Assembly: GCA_008973525.1 (NCBI GenBank)
Contig: WACJ01000126.1
Location: 372,001 to 436,000, forward strand
Length of the DNA: 64,000 nt
Source of the DNA: Stenopsyche tienmushanensis
Lineage: Eukaryota > Arthropoda > Insecta > Trichoptera > Stenopsychidae
Direction of reading: 5' to 3'
The notes under the pieces are model-generated. The model was not told the DNA's origin. It made no database searches and saw only the letters and a program-made list of their open reading frames with translations. Both the position numbers and the translations under genes were made by a program. Shown piece after piece: positions 9,906 through 20,930 of this stretch (positions within the stretch are counted from its first letter, which is position 1; every line of letters begins with the position of its first letter).

Positions 9906-10486
9906 ATTTAAAGACCTTATAGATTAGTACGCCAGGCAGTAGATTGACCGATTGCCAGTAGCCTCAATTTTTGTATCATCATGCTTTGCATTATTAAAGC
10001 ATATTGTAGAGTGGTTGGATAAATGAGAAATGAGAATCGTTGGACACAGAAAGTCAGTAAATAGTAACTCTCTATATAAAAGTGGATGTTATCGACTTTC
10101 GTGCAAAGACTATAAGGCAGACATGTGGCCGCTTCTATTCTAGGATCAGTGAACGCTTTTAGTGCTTGTAAGTTGCATGTGATGTGTGGGGAAAATATTA
10201 GGGCGGTGCATAAGTTTTCAGCATTTTCCAACACGTTTCATTGAAAGATTTAAAATAAAATTATCATCCAAATATTGACTTTAAAGCTTCAAAGCTTGAA
10301 TATCTCAATTCATTGAGCATCATTTTTAAAACGTAATAAATATTATAAATACTCTAAATGTTTCTCTATAACATGGAAGATAATTAATTGATATACCCAA
10401 TGCTGTTTGTGTTATTAATTTGTGCAAATAAGATAGTCGTCGTTATGTAGTCGGGCGGATGGGATGAAAGTAGACGGTCGTCGAAT
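9906..10486. other. no gene recognised
   Basis: A 105-codon open frame on the minus strand (9917-10234) has no recognisable motif and no supporting signals. It is probably chance. Confidence 0.45.
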
Positions 10487-10605
10487 AGAAAGTCTTTCTC
10501 GTCTTGGATAACGACTTCATTAAGTATGAGAGAGAGATCTGGCCGCAGGAAGGACGTCTTCCAGTAGTCAAGGCTATCCGACGACTCCTCGCGGTTGATA
10601 ATTCG
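10487..10605 (-). repeat. LTR-like repeat L, copy 4 (fragment)
   Basis: Reverse-strand reading includes GGATAGCCTTGACTACTGGA, GACGTCCTTCCTGCGGCCAG, ATCTCTCTCTCATACT and AAGACTTTCT. This is the 3' half of the repeat, around the GGACGTCCTTCC motif. Confidence 0.6.
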
Positions 10606-12155
10606 CCTATGCTACATAATATTGTTTTAACTTTTGATCATCATGGTTTTCTTAAGTTTCGGAGACGCCGAGATGTACCATTGGGTATTCTGGCGCTTCA
10701 TAGGTTTACTTGGGAAATTTTTCGACGATTTCGAAACAAGGGTGCACTAAATCAGATATGCTGATTCTACTGATGCTCGCAGCTGTCTGAACTTTGGTGT
10801 GCTGTAAAGTTAAGGGTCCCTCTTACCTCACCCAATCGGTTCAACAAATGGCGAATAATAGGGGTGTGGCAAAAAATATATTTCATGACTTTTGGGATAC
10901 ACGCTGTAGACGCTGTTATACGTTTTTTAACAATACAAATTTGATACGATAGACGATAATAAGTATAATGTGTACTATGTCATGACCGTCATTTCATAAG
11001 AAAAGATAATTTTGATCGATTGATTTGCTATATTGGAATAATCAGGGCAATACAAATCGAATGTTTGAAATTGAAACGATGCAATGAAATAAAAGGGTTA
11101 TTCACCGGGGGAGGCTGCAAATTGAAGAGTGTCATTGATGTATTAGTTTAAATCTTAACTGCGGCACATAAGCAGGGCGGATGACACGCATACATTTTCC
11201 GCGAGACGTTTAGCAAAAGAAAAGATGACAGCGAAAAAACAACGACGCTTCCGCCCTGAGAGATTACAGACAGCCTACTTCCGGTCTTTTCATTTTCTTC
11301 GCTTCTTTTTCGCCGGCGCGCTACACTCTCGCAGGGGTGGAAGTAATTAATTCGGGTGGTGGATTAAAAGAAAGGCGAGGGGGTCCGGAGTGCCTTAAGG
11401 GATTATTTATGGATATTTTCGGCGAAGAAGAGACACGCATATTAACTCAGCGTTAATATCCACCCGTGGCAGTATTTGAAGAGAGGTCGCTATTTGTTAT
11501 TGTTATTATAAAAAGTAAAACAATGTCATCGCGGAGGCTTTCGAGGCGACGAAGGACATAATTAACTTATATAAGGCCGGAGTTTATAATCCGAGATTTA
11601 TTAGCAGCAATTATTCTGGGCGGTTTTAATGCGCCCCCTCCTGCAGGACGAGAGGTGCGATTGCCGATTTTTTTCCGCCGGAGCGATGAAATTAAACAAA
11701 GCCAGACTAAGAATAATGTGTTGACACAAGAGCTTCGCAGCGAAAGAAGAAAGGTTCCGAGTTGATATATCGACCGCATTCTTGAACGCGAGGGCGAATA
11801 TGCAAGTCTCGCATGGCCCAAACGACCCCCGCATGAAACAAATGGGGAAAAAATTGAAAAACGAGAAGAAGGAAAGTAAAACCTCCCCGGCAAAATGAGA
11901 CATAACACTAACGTAATATACGGCATTTTTCACTTCGATTATGTACAGAGAATGGGGGTTAAAAGCGTGAGAAATATAAACAGCTAGCCATTATTTTTCA
12001 TAACGCAGCCAATAAATAAAAGGAATTACATTTTTACAGCGATACGTACTCGTGCGCAAATATCCTAAATCAAACGTACGAAATAAATCGTGAATTTCAG
12101 CAAATTAAAAACATTTACATGCGGGATCGTTTGGCTCACTGCCGATGGTTGTAAC
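10606..12155. other. unique DNA with GC-richer islands, no gene recognised
   Basis: Islands at about 11170-11480 and 11560-11940 have more G+C and CpG than the surroundings. Overlapping minus-strand frames of 119 and 110 codons (11567-11933) share the same DNA in different frames and show no domain, so I do not call either. The islands contain no repeat found elsewhere in the window. Confidence 0.45.
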
Positions 12156-12497
12156 TGTAGCGTGGGCGATTAACCATCCCCATGTAGTAGCGCTGTTAAC
12201 AGTCCACATCTTCCATCTCTCTTCAGGTGCAATGCGCTATTTTAACAGCGCCATCTCTTGTGGCCCTGCGGAGACATTGCACCTGCATACCGACCGATCG
12301 CATCTTGCGCGTGCACAGCCGTTGTTTAGCCTTGGCTGCGGGAGGTCGTCCCTCCTGCAGCCAGATCGATCTCTCTCTCTCGTGTGGAATAGAGAAGATA
12401 GTCTTTTTATTCGACGCCCGTATATTTCCATCCAATCGTCCAGCAACATACGATCCGATAGAAGAGCGGAGACTCCGCCTCAACGTTACATAACCAT
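12156..12497 (+). repeat. LTR-like repeat L, copy 5 (most complete)
   Basis: Starts TGTAGCGTGGGCGATTAACC. It contains GCGCTGTTAACAG, the AGGTGCAATG...CATTGCACCT inverted pair, TTAGCCTTGGCTGCGGGAGG, a CT-rich run (ATCTCTCTCTCTCGTGTGGA), a degraded AATAAA site and GAAGAGCGGA near the end. TG at the start, a polyadenylation-like signal in the last third and the lack of coding content fit a solo LTR of about 340 bases. The retroelement class cannot be told without internal sequence. Confidence 0.65.
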
Positions 12498-12579
12498 ACA
12501 AATATTTAAATTTGAACCCCATTATGCAGTTTATCTGATACAGTGCTATTTACAGGGTCTTCCGAGTGTGACGCCTATA

Positions 12580-12716
12580 TGTCGGCCCTATATAATGTTT
12601 ACATGTGACGTCTTTTCAAATGACATAAGCCATTTTCTTTTTGTACGAGGTAGCACAGTTCAGAAAAGAGTTACTGTTTGGTGTGCATGTGGGCATTTTT
12701 TTGGAAAATTCTAATA
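12580..12716. repeat. interspersed repeat F, copy 1
   Basis: The block TATATAATGTTTACATGTGA, GACGTCTTTTCAAATGACAT, AAGCC and then GAGTTACTGTTTGGTGTGCA is partly repeated at 30168-30290, 46305-46342 and 63555-63640. The family is unknown. Confidence 0.5.
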
Positions 12717-13984
12717 AATACAAACAAGCCACAAGTAATGATCTAAAGTACAACATTCAAGTTGCAATTTTTGAAATAACTCCAGCAGCATGTTGAAAAA
12801 TAATTGAAAATAAAAAATAACAACTTTGTGTTTTATTAAATAAAATAAAAACATCTAGGCGTCACATTTGAATGACCCAATATATACAACTCAAATGAAA
12901 TACAACATATTCGAGATAAAGCAGATAGATGACGGACAAAGAATAGAAAATGCTTTTATTGTATGTAAATTTGGTGTACTAACAGCGTTCTGCGGAGAGG
13001 TCTAAAAAGAAGAGAGGCTGCGAGAGCATAACGGCGGCATCATAGATCATCGGCCAAAATGAAGACATCTTGAAGTTTCGATGATGATGATGATGATGAG
13101 GATGATGATCGTTCGACATTTCACAATACACTATAGCACTATTCCAAACTTGAATATTGTAAGTATTATTAAATCACTATCACAGCCGTTTATGAGTCGC
13201 CAATTGATGCGGGACAAAGAAACGCATCATAGGTATCGATAGCACTTTATCTATATATGTTTAATAGATAGTTTGTGTGATAAATGATCGTACGCTGAAT
13301 AGGTTCAAATAAAGCATATGACCGCTTGGGGGGATTTTTCGTGTTGAACACGAGTGTCACCAATATTAACTTGATGGCTTTCAAAGCAATATCTTATCTA
13401 TTATGTCAAATTGTGAAAGTGTTGTCGGCGATTCGAGTGTGGATGCTCTTTTTTCTGCAAAAAAAATGATTATGCTAATTCATGTCCGAAATTAAATTAC
13501 ACACGGACATAATTGTAGCTGGAATTGCGACACCGTGTCGGGCATGTGCGACAGTCGAGTCGGAATGTATTCATAGAAGATTAATTCAGACTCGCTTGAA
13601 TTATGATAGTAATATATTCGGGAGATTTCTGGATGACTCGCTGGCGTATTTGTATGCAAAAATATTCTCAGAGCGGAGCCTCGGATCGCGACCAGGTCGA
13701 TCTGCATTTGAATGGGACCTCGGGCTGTAGGACTGGCAGAAAACCTGGAAAAGGTCTAATAACAACATTTGAGTTGAAACTGCGTCGGGGCGAAACGCTC
13801 TAAATTCATGGTCGTTAAAACTCACGCCCGCTTTGCACAAACATAAAATGGCGTAGTTCTGCGATTTTAGTGATACTATTGGGGCATACATGGGGCATTA
13901 GTGAATCGGAGACAGAGACGAATGTCCTGCATCTCATCATACACTCATTGATTAATCGATCGATGAAAGCCACAATGAGTCCGC
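12717..13984. other. no gene recognised; short GAT repeat
   Basis: Contains a (GAT)n microsatellite at 13080-13109. Several overlapping frames at 13480-13890 lack motifs. Nothing else is recognised. Confidence 0.5.
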
Positions 13985-14310
13985 TGTGCATGCTGGACGA
14001 TCTTGCTCTATAACAGTCTTCTGAACATGGCACTACCTCCAAGAGCAGAACTCATTGCCTTTGCGGACGACGTCACGCTGCTGGTGACGGCTCGGCATCC
14101 ATGGGAAATGGAGGCAATGGGTGAACGATGCCAGAATCAAAGCGTGGATGCGGGATAATCGCCTGCAGTTAATGACTGAAAAAAACGGAGGCAATGATAT
14201 GCAGAAGACGGAGAAGATCGAGGGTCAAGCTTGTTGTTGGAGGACACGAGGTGGAATACAGAAAAAAGCTCATGACAACTGCAAGGATATAATAAACTAT
14301 TCTTTTTAAA
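13985..14310 (+). pseudogene. R1-clade-like reverse transcriptase fragment
   Basis: The frame starting near 13993 reads WTILLYNSLLNMALPPRAEL, then IAFADDVTLLVTARHP. FADD is the RT catalytic box, and the run before it fits the R1-clade form (LLYNSLL-M-LP-G-ELI-FADDV). After a frameshift it continues as RIKAWMRDNRLQLMTEK, the post-catalytic W-motif (W...N.L.L...KTE), and then LVVGGHEVEY in another frame. It is about 105 codons long with at least two frameshifts and no 5' or 3' ends. It is a dead fragment. Confidence 0.8.
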
Positions 14311-14336
14311 TTCGTATTCTTGGAAATTCTAATAAA

Positions 14337-14490
14337 TGGTGCGGACTTTAATAAAAATGAAAATAGTATTTTTTCGTTGGTAAAAGGCCATTGAGGTTGA
14401 TGTAGATTGCTTTGATAGAATTTATTATGTTTAGTAAAAGTTATGGGGTTTTATTTCTCACCTACGTATTCCGAATGTTCTTGTGGTATG
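14337..14490. repeat. interspersed repeat N, copy 2
   Basis: GGTGCGGACTTTAATAAAA through TTTTCGTTGGTAAAAGGCCA to TTCTCACCTACGTATT matches 5278-5430 in order. Unknown element. Confidence 0.45.
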
Positions 14491-15327
14491 TCCTAATATA
14501 AAAATTCATCCAGTTTAATAAAGAGGGCGTAGCATAACATTGATTGGATTTCAGCGATCCTAAGGCTGGACTTACGGATCGGAAAGATTAATTTCGACGA
14601 TTGCTTCTATTTGCACCAAATTGGAGCAGAAGTTTTGAGTTATTATATTTGAAAGCCTTTTTCAAATTGAAGGAAATTTCGAATCGGAAACGGTGGATTA
14701 TTCGACGACGATCGAACACGCAATCTTTCGAACGAGTGAAAAACGTCAGATCGAAAACCAATATCTAATCATATCTGACATCCGTCGGCGTGCAATTAAC
14801 AGACGTCAAATTCACATCCTCGAGGTATCAGTTCGAACCGAGCTGACTTTTCCAAAATGCACTTATCACGCAACCCTCCCCTGATGAACATGACATTTCG
14901 ACTCGGAAGGTGATGATTGCAGCCAGATGTAGTTGTCAGCACGCAAATTACAAACCTATCAGCCGTCTCTTCAAGACACCCCGAGAGTATTGGGTACTTC
15001 ATCCAACTTCTCGACAATTAAGCATAGATTCGCACCAGTCGAAAGAATAGAACACTATAAAAATATATTTGTAAATTTAACCAATGCATACTGCATTGTT
15101 ATCGGGCACAAATTTGTTACGAATATTAAAAGCAATGGTGATCAATCAATGCAGCTAACTGAACCAGATAAAGCATTTGACAAACGATAGTCCATTGCAC
15201 AAGCTGATCAATCATGCTATTTTATCATTTGTTATAAAAATACATTATGCAATTAATATAATACAAAGCTTTCCAGGAACAAAATACAGGGAAAAATCAA
15301 ATAGCATTTATATTTTGAGCATTTGAT
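14491..15327. other. no gene recognised
   Basis: Mixed composition. Short frames on both strands (63-85 codons) have no recognisable motif. Confidence 0.45.
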
Positions 15328-15815
15328 TTAACCATTTGGATACTAAGCAACGATATATCGTCGATTGTGAAACCAACGATTAATATAATTTATATATTTT
15401 GCATGAATCTTGCGGGATCGTCTAAGCCATTTGAACATTTCTTGTTCAGGGTTGTCACAACACATAATTAATATATTTTGTTTATATTGCAAACACGCAT
15501 TAAATGTATTATTTATTAAGGGTTGTCTCAATTTATTAATAATACTAATAAGAATAGTTGTTTTTACAAATAATTCTGACTCAAATACATCCCAAAATGG
15601 ATTCAATTACGCAGCAAAGATCATTTAATGGGCAGCCTTGAAGACCTCTGTTGAATGTATTCAAAAATAAAATGGAAACACTAAGATCTATAATAATGTG
15701 AACAAATTTTTGGATTCACAGATATGAGTTGCTAGCATAATATTTTTTGGGTATTAAAAAATATTTATTTTTCTATGAAAAACCATAGAGACTCACCGGT
15801 GAGTCGCTATGTTTG
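15328..15815. mobile_element. TTAA-ended (piggyBac-like) element E, copy 1
   Basis: The left end reads TTAACCATTTGGATACTAAG, then ACGATATATCGTCGATTGTG. That palindromic ACGATATATCGT block after TTAACC recurs at 17581-17632. The right part (TCCCAAAATGGATTCA ... GACTCACCGGTGAGTCG) recurs at 43690-43911, where it ends in a TTAA. On the minus strand TGTGACAACCCTGAACAAGA recurs at 49317-49372. TTAA-adjacent ends suggest piggyBac type. No transposase domain is recognised; the 87-codon minus frame (15343-15606) could be a relic. Confidence 0.5.
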
Positions 15816-16293
15816 AAACAAAGACTTGAAAATGAATGTATAAATATACTCGTACGTAGAGATTTTGATTTCTTGATTTTGATAAACAAAAAAAAATGTA
15901 TGTAAAAAGTACTGTAACTTAGTGTGTAATTAAAATAAAACAACTAGAAGTAGAGCCGTAACGAGGCTATGAGGCGCCTGTGGCAAGTATCTAACTTGCG
16001 CTTCCCACCACCCCCAAAAATACACTTTTTAAAAGTTAAATAATACTATTATAAATGCAATTTATTAAATATTATTATAATGTATATTTTAAAATTATGC
16101 ACGAAGATAATCCTAAAAGTATCCGACCTAATATATAGATGCAGTTGTTGTTTTTAAAAATATACTATGATAGAAAGTGTCTACTTTATAAACATCAAGT
16201 TTCAAGATTTCAATTAGGAGGTTCCGTGATCGTACAGATCAAAGAGGGTCCCGGATACGCATTTATCCCCGAAAATGCTCCAAATATCCCTAA
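15816..16293. other. no gene recognised
   Basis: AT-rich sequence with no repeat or coding signature recognised. Confidence 0.5.
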
Positions 16294-16425
16294 AAGAGTG
16301 GCCACAGGGTCTGTGTGTCCATCCCGTCCGCTTTTCGGGTCGCTGACATTACGAACGAGTGCGCCGCGATTGTACGCCTTTCCCGAACGTGCTTACAGAA
16401 CGATTACGAACTCTCATTATAAAAC
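16294..16425 (+). repeat. repeat Q, copy 1
   Basis: The order GTGGCCACAGGGTC..., CGTCCGCTTTTCGGGTCGCT, GACATTACGAACG, GATTGTACGCC, CCCGAACGTGCTTACAGAAC matches 17908-18030 and the reverse strand of 20139-20260. This is the most diverged of the three. The core palindrome GGTCCGAATTTCGGACC is corrupted here. Confidence 0.55.
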
Positions 16426-17580
16426 TAAGTTGTCCGAAAAATACTGATCGGATGGGTTGTTTTAATTTTTTATCTTTATTTATTGTAGGCTTATGCCAGC
16501 TGGGTCGGTCCAATGCTTCGATCACTTCAAGGAATTAGGTAGATCACAAGAGTGGGGTTGCAGTTTCAGATAAGCTGCTCGATTCTCAAAAAGTTATGGA
16601 TTTATTTGATTAAAGATTGAGTCATTCATCACATACATTTAATTCCAATCAATAAAAATTGCATAGATCATATATATATATATATATTAATAATTTTACT
16701 AAAAACTTTTTCGCAAAACAGAAACACTCTCATGGAGTGTTTGACAATCGCCGAGCGATAAAATATTCCATTTAACGTCGATTCCTAGATCAACATTGTC
16801 GAGTTTTATCAATACTATTCGATAAACTTTCACATTGTCATGTTGCAAGAAACATCACATTCGAGCACTTTTGAATGTGTATAGTGCAAATACTAGATTA
16901 ATATCGACAAATATTTGCAGTGATATAACTGTCATACACTTCAATAAATTCGACGCTCATGACAATGATGAATAAATATAAATATAACTATTTTTCAAAC
17001 ACAGAACCGATTTTTATGAGCCCAATTCACTATACAACAAACACTTGACGCATTAGGCTTGTACATGTTATCATCACACACAAATCCAAATATGAAACTA
17101 TTTCTAGTATTTACGACAAACGACCTTATGCTTCGTATCATCGTTTAGCACAAATATATAAGAATTTCCGATGGAAGAAGCAGAGAGAGACGATCCGCGG
17201 CTGGTCCTCGGAGGACCATGCCGATACTGTCTAGATTCTTGCGATTACGAATTCGGTCGAATTTGTTTGTCGACGTTATCGAGCAAATCCACGATAATGA
17301 AATGACTGGGAGATCAGATAATGGTATCATTTCACCTGGGAAAAGTGTCGCCTAACAATATGCCTAAACGGGCCGGAACGCCTATTCTGTTTGATAAGAT
17401 AACTCTGATAGCTCGCGTGCGTTCTTTATCAAAGCAAATATTTTTATTTTAATCGTTACTGCGTTGCCTCTAGGCTTGTTTCAGTATTAATCTCGTTTTA
17501 CAGTGCGAAAGCGTAAAGAGCGTTCAATCTGGATATAACTGCGATGTATTATCGCAACATATGGCAGCCAGTTTGCATGT
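16426..17580. other. no gene recognised; TA microsatellite
   Basis: Contains (TA)n at 16671-16688. Otherwise AT-rich DNA without recognised features. Confidence 0.5.
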
Positions 17581-17632
17581 TTAACCCTTAGAGTGCTAAG
17601 ATACGATATATCGTCGATTGTGAAACTAATAA
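17581..17632. mobile_element. terminal fragment of TTAA element E
   Basis: TTAACCCTTAGAGTGCTAAG followed by ATACGATATATCGTCGATTG matches the left end at 15328. Only about 50 bases are recognisable, so it is either a solo end or the edge of a diverged copy. Confidence 0.5.
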
Positions 17633-17907
17633 GGATTGCAAACACCGATGACTTCAAAATGTTCGAATACGAGTCATTTCTGTGGCCCAGGAAAGTGCTT
17701 AAATTTGTAGTGCATCTTGATTCAGAGTACGCATTTTCGCGTAATAAATGCGTTCAATATTCAACATAAAAATTTCGTACACGCGTGGAAGTGGGGGTAG
17801 GAAAGTGTTTTAAATTCCGAAAAAGGTGCGATCCGACTGATCATTACCAGCCGCTGGGGGAGTCTTTACGACCCGATGGAGGTTGTAGAAAGCCTAAAAT
17901 TGGTGGA

Positions 17908-18030
17908 AGTAGGCCACAAAGTTCCCGTGTTCAACCGGTCCGAATTTCGGATCACTGACATATCGAAAGTGTGCCTTGCGATTGGATGCCATGCCGAACA
18001 TGTTCACAGAACGTGGTCTACATCCATGAA
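17908..18030 (+). repeat. repeat Q, copy 2
   Basis: GGCCACAAAGTTCCCGTG, CGGTCCGAATTTCGGATCAC and GAACATGTTCACAGAACG parallel copies 1 and 3. The 100-codon open frame across it (17876-18178) exists because the repeat lacks stops in one frame, and it runs into a hAT remnant, so I do not call a gene. Confidence 0.6.
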
Positions 18031-18076
18031 AAAATATCCGCATGTACACTTCAAAATCGTTGAAAGCCCAAAACTG

Positions 18077-18592
18077 ATGAGACACGGACTAAAACTCGCA
18101 AAATTCCCGATTTTACGACAAACTATTTATTTCCGTTGCTGCAGATTAACACTTATATACTATAATACTTTGATGTGATTCGTAATTATATTACGGAGGA
18201 ATACAAAAATTCTGAACCCCGTATCTATTAGATTTCATATCAATATTCCCATTAATAGTCGATGTGTAGTGAATACATCACCGGTAGGGAAAGGTTGATA
18301 TAACAATTTGAAAAAGATATATGTACTGTATATATGCATACATAGATTAGACAGTTACTGCCTCTAGGCGTCGCCTAAGCTTGCACATTTGGTAATTACG
18401 CCACTGTTTCCAAGCATCTAGATTTCAGCGTGAATGTCTCGATTTAGTAGCCTTCATCGTGCTGGTGAGGTGTACCGATTTTTGTTAGATAAAATTTCAA
18501 TCTCGAATTTTTCGGGATTACGTTTAGTAGTCCCGGGATTCATGAGCACTTAAATACGTCCGAGATCTGGGATCCCGGGATTGGATTCCCTA
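18077..18592 (-). mobile_element. hAT-type element H, copy 1 (3' truncated)
   Basis: On the minus strand it starts TAGGGAATCCAATCCCGGGA and runs through GGCGACGCCTAGAGGC, CACCGGTGATG, TTGTATTCCTCCGTAATATA, TTTATTTCC and the GTCCGTGTCTC block. This order is shared by five other copies. The TAGGG start with AATCCCGGGATCCCGG is the family's terminal sequence. The other terminus is missing. It directly abuts a mariner fragment at 18593, as if inserted into it. See the copy at 56870-57564 for the hAT protein evidence. Confidence 0.7.
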
Positions 18593-18735
18593 CCCATAAC
18601 ACCCATCCTATTCGTTTTGCCCATAAGTCCCAATGGAATCCGAGGCTTTTCGATAACTCTTTGATTGTTTGCCGTGGATCTGACTATAAACATAAGGTTC
18701 TAAAGTTTTCGAATACTTTTGGGTCCCCCTAATAT
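18593..18735 (-). pseudogene. mariner 5' end and N-terminal fragment beside hAT
   Basis: On the minus strand it begins TTAGGGGGACCCAAAAGTAT, the inverted end of the mariner family at 5590-6460. After an internal deletion it reads QRVIEKPRIPLGLMGKTNRM, aligning with the ELW-LGSHW...GRMDRM stretch of that copy. It ends at GGTGTTATGGG, exactly where the hAT terminus TAGGGAATCC begins. It is a dead fragment. Confidence 0.6.
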
Positions 18736-20138
18736 ATTAATATTATAAATACACAAGTCGCTAGATTTGATCGCTTGAGGATCCCAGGATTTACAAACTG
18801 TAAAGGAAAGCTTTATTTTGCATTTTCCTAAAGGGCATTTTTTCCATGAGTTAAATCAAAGGGGCATTGAGTCCGCTCAAAAGACATGGAAGACTAGAGG
18901 AGCAAACTTTCAGCGAGACATTACAAAAACTTTTTCGCTTTTCTCTATCGCTGTTTTAAGAGTTCCAACTCGTAAGTGTAGTCGAAGGAGAACGGGGAGA
19001 ACACTTAACGTGAGACAGAGAGTGGAAATCAACGAAAGATAGGGCCTCATCAGTTGAATGTTACAAAATGCAGACACGAGCGCTAATTGAGACTCGTCGG
19101 GGCTTCGGATCAGAACTCCGTCTCCTTCAGACAAAAACATCACATGAAAAGGTGAAACAATAAATTCATCACTCCTTTCACACGACACGGTCGCATTCGT
19201 TTGCAGGCGAAGTTATGCACGCTTCGAATATTTTCAACGAATGAAAGCTCCGCTCGTCGCAAGTTCGTGCTTTCCGCGAATCTTCTTTTTTCCGACCTCC
19301 ACATTAACGCATTGTGAATGGTGTAAACACCACGACGGAAGCTCGAGTTTTTACAGCGCCATTTAAATACATTAGACGTGGTATCGCAGTCGGCTCAACC
19401 CACCCGACTCATCCAAATCGTCCTCATTAAATATTAATTTGGGAAGTGGCAAAAACTACGCCACTTCAATATTTGATAGAGTCTTAGGGAATGTAAATGA
19501 TGCTCGTGAATAATCCGCTCGTTTATTTAAAGAGATTCGCCGGTCTTCGAATATTTTGCAATATTAAAACCAGAGAAGTGAATGGGGAAAAATCTTCAAG
19601 TTCTTAAACAATATAACCACCAATTCATGATCTTGAAGGATTGTGAATGCATACTTTATTACGCGATAAGCCGAAATGTCGAAAAATTTTATACTTCCAC
19701 GAGGACAGGGCGTATTTTAATTCATCATCTGAAATCGTCCAATCTAGAGAATTGTATATAACATTTGGTTATGTATAAATAAACTGTAAAAAAAAGCATG
19801 GACATAGTATATCGATATGTTCATCACAATAGATGCGTCCTGCATTGAAAGGATTAAGTACTCATTGATACAAGCGATAAAGAAATCTTGGTAGATACTG
19901 ATACGAAACATGATGTTTTGATCTTTTTGATCCTATGCTATCAATATTTGTTTCATCATTATGTTAATGTACGAAGGTGATTCAAATATAATCAAGAATA
20001 TCGTATTTTATCGTTGCGCAATGCGTAATTTTCGTTATTAATTTAATTTAAGGAGATTTCAGGAATAGTTCGATGATGCTACTCAAGATACTGCTAGACG
20101 ACGCTGATGTCGTATATTGTAATAAAAGATGAATTAAA
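18736..20138. other. mostly unique DNA, no gene recognised
   Basis: A moderately GC-rich part at 18900-19480 has no recognised repeats. Frames at 18818-19042 and 18910-19188 overlap on opposite strands with no domain. The rest is AT-rich. Confidence 0.45.
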
Positions 20139-20315
20139 ATGATTCAAGCTATCCTTTGTATGTTCTATGGACATGTTCGGGCATGGAGTGGTCCGAAATT
20201 CGGACCGCTTGGACACGGAAACCTTGTGGCCATTCTCTCTAGTTTTAGGACATTTTTTAAAAAAGCTTTGTGGGAAAAGTGCATCTCCGGAGCTTTCTAC
20301 GATGTCCACCTGCAT
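20139..20315 (-). repeat. repeat Q, copy 3
   Basis: On the minus strand: GGCCACAAGGTTTCCGTG, AAGCGGTCCGAATTTCGGAC and CCCGAACATGTCCATAGAAC. The palindrome GGTCCGAATTTCGGACC is intact here. It lies about 60 bases upstream of a mariner 3' fragment on the other strand. Confidence 0.6.
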
Positions 20316-20378
20316 GCATGCTCAATCTATAATAGCTTAGGTCAGAGGACAACTCGTGATAAAGTCACCCAATTTTAC

Positions 20379-20640
20379 TGAGAACACCCACCTTACAATC
20401 CAGACATGGCCCCATGTGACCACCATATGTTTATGAAGGAATTAGGAGGGCAACGATTTCAAGACGACGCTGCGGTCGAACAATACGTGCGCAACTGCTT
20501 ATCGGAGCAGTCGCTTTCTTTCTTCGGTGATGGAATCAAAGAAGCCTCCCATCCGTAAAAATAAGATACTCCATCTTTATTTTTACACATCACTAATAAA
20601 TTTGTACCGAAAAATTCCGGCTTATATTTGAATTCCTCCA
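20379..20640 (+). pseudogene. mariner transposase C-terminal fragment
   Basis: Reads EHPPYNPDMAPCDHHMF, matching the mariner third-aspartate motif (HPPYSPDLAPSDFHLF); the third D is replaced by the D-H-H variant. It continues MKELGGQRFQDDAAVEQYV then LSEQSLSFFGDGIKEASHP, the usual C-terminal helices (LGG-RF--DEEV--AV--WL-EQ---FF--GI--L), and stops before the RW-KC motif. The N-terminal and first two catalytic parts are absent. The cysteine-rich variant differs from the two TTAGGGG mariners, so this is another lineage. Confidence 0.8.
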
Positions 20641-20873
20641 CGTACATTTAATATGTTAAACAACGCTTTATAGAACGAGTTATTTTATATCATATCGTAT
20701 TTTTGCATGAATTTGATTGCATTTCATTGATATTCTGAATTTGCCCATTATTCAGAGAGCTTAAAGTTTTTTCTAAGGAAGCAACGTTTTGCAAAAATAA
20801 AGTCCTATCGCCATATCGATTGCGGAGATGGTTAGATCACCAACAAACGTAGCCATTGTAATTTAACCCTTTG

Positions 20874-20930
20874 ATAAGTATGCACGCACATGTTGTGTGC
20901 AGCGCTCCATAACTCCATGCATGTACAAAT
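20874..20930. mobile_element. TTAA-ended repeat G, terminal fragment
   Basis: TTAACCCTTTGATAAGTATG then CACGCACATGTTGTGTGCAG and CGCTCC. The same end is found at 27836, 41697, 58190-58256 with 58896-58923, and 61735-61850. TTAA followed by CCC suits a piggyBac-like terminus. Confidence 0.5.

Noticed and set aside
11567..11933. Two minus-strand frames of 119 and 110 codons as host exons
   Set aside because: They overlap the same DNA in different frames, have no domain and sit in locally GC-rich DNA where stops are rarer.
12145..12714. 189-codon open frame as a gene
   Set aside because: It runs through the LTR-like repeat and repeat F; shorter open frames cross other copies of the same repeat (28.2, 28.3 and 35.1 kb). 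It reflects repeat composition.
17150..17220. Additional LTR-like repeat copy around AGAGAGAGACGATCCGCGGC
   Set aside because: Only a short purine-rich similarity; none of the ordered blocks of the repeat are present.
17876..18178. 100-codon open frame as a gene
   Set aside because: It crosses from repeat Q into the hAT remnant, so it is a chance fusion of two repeats.
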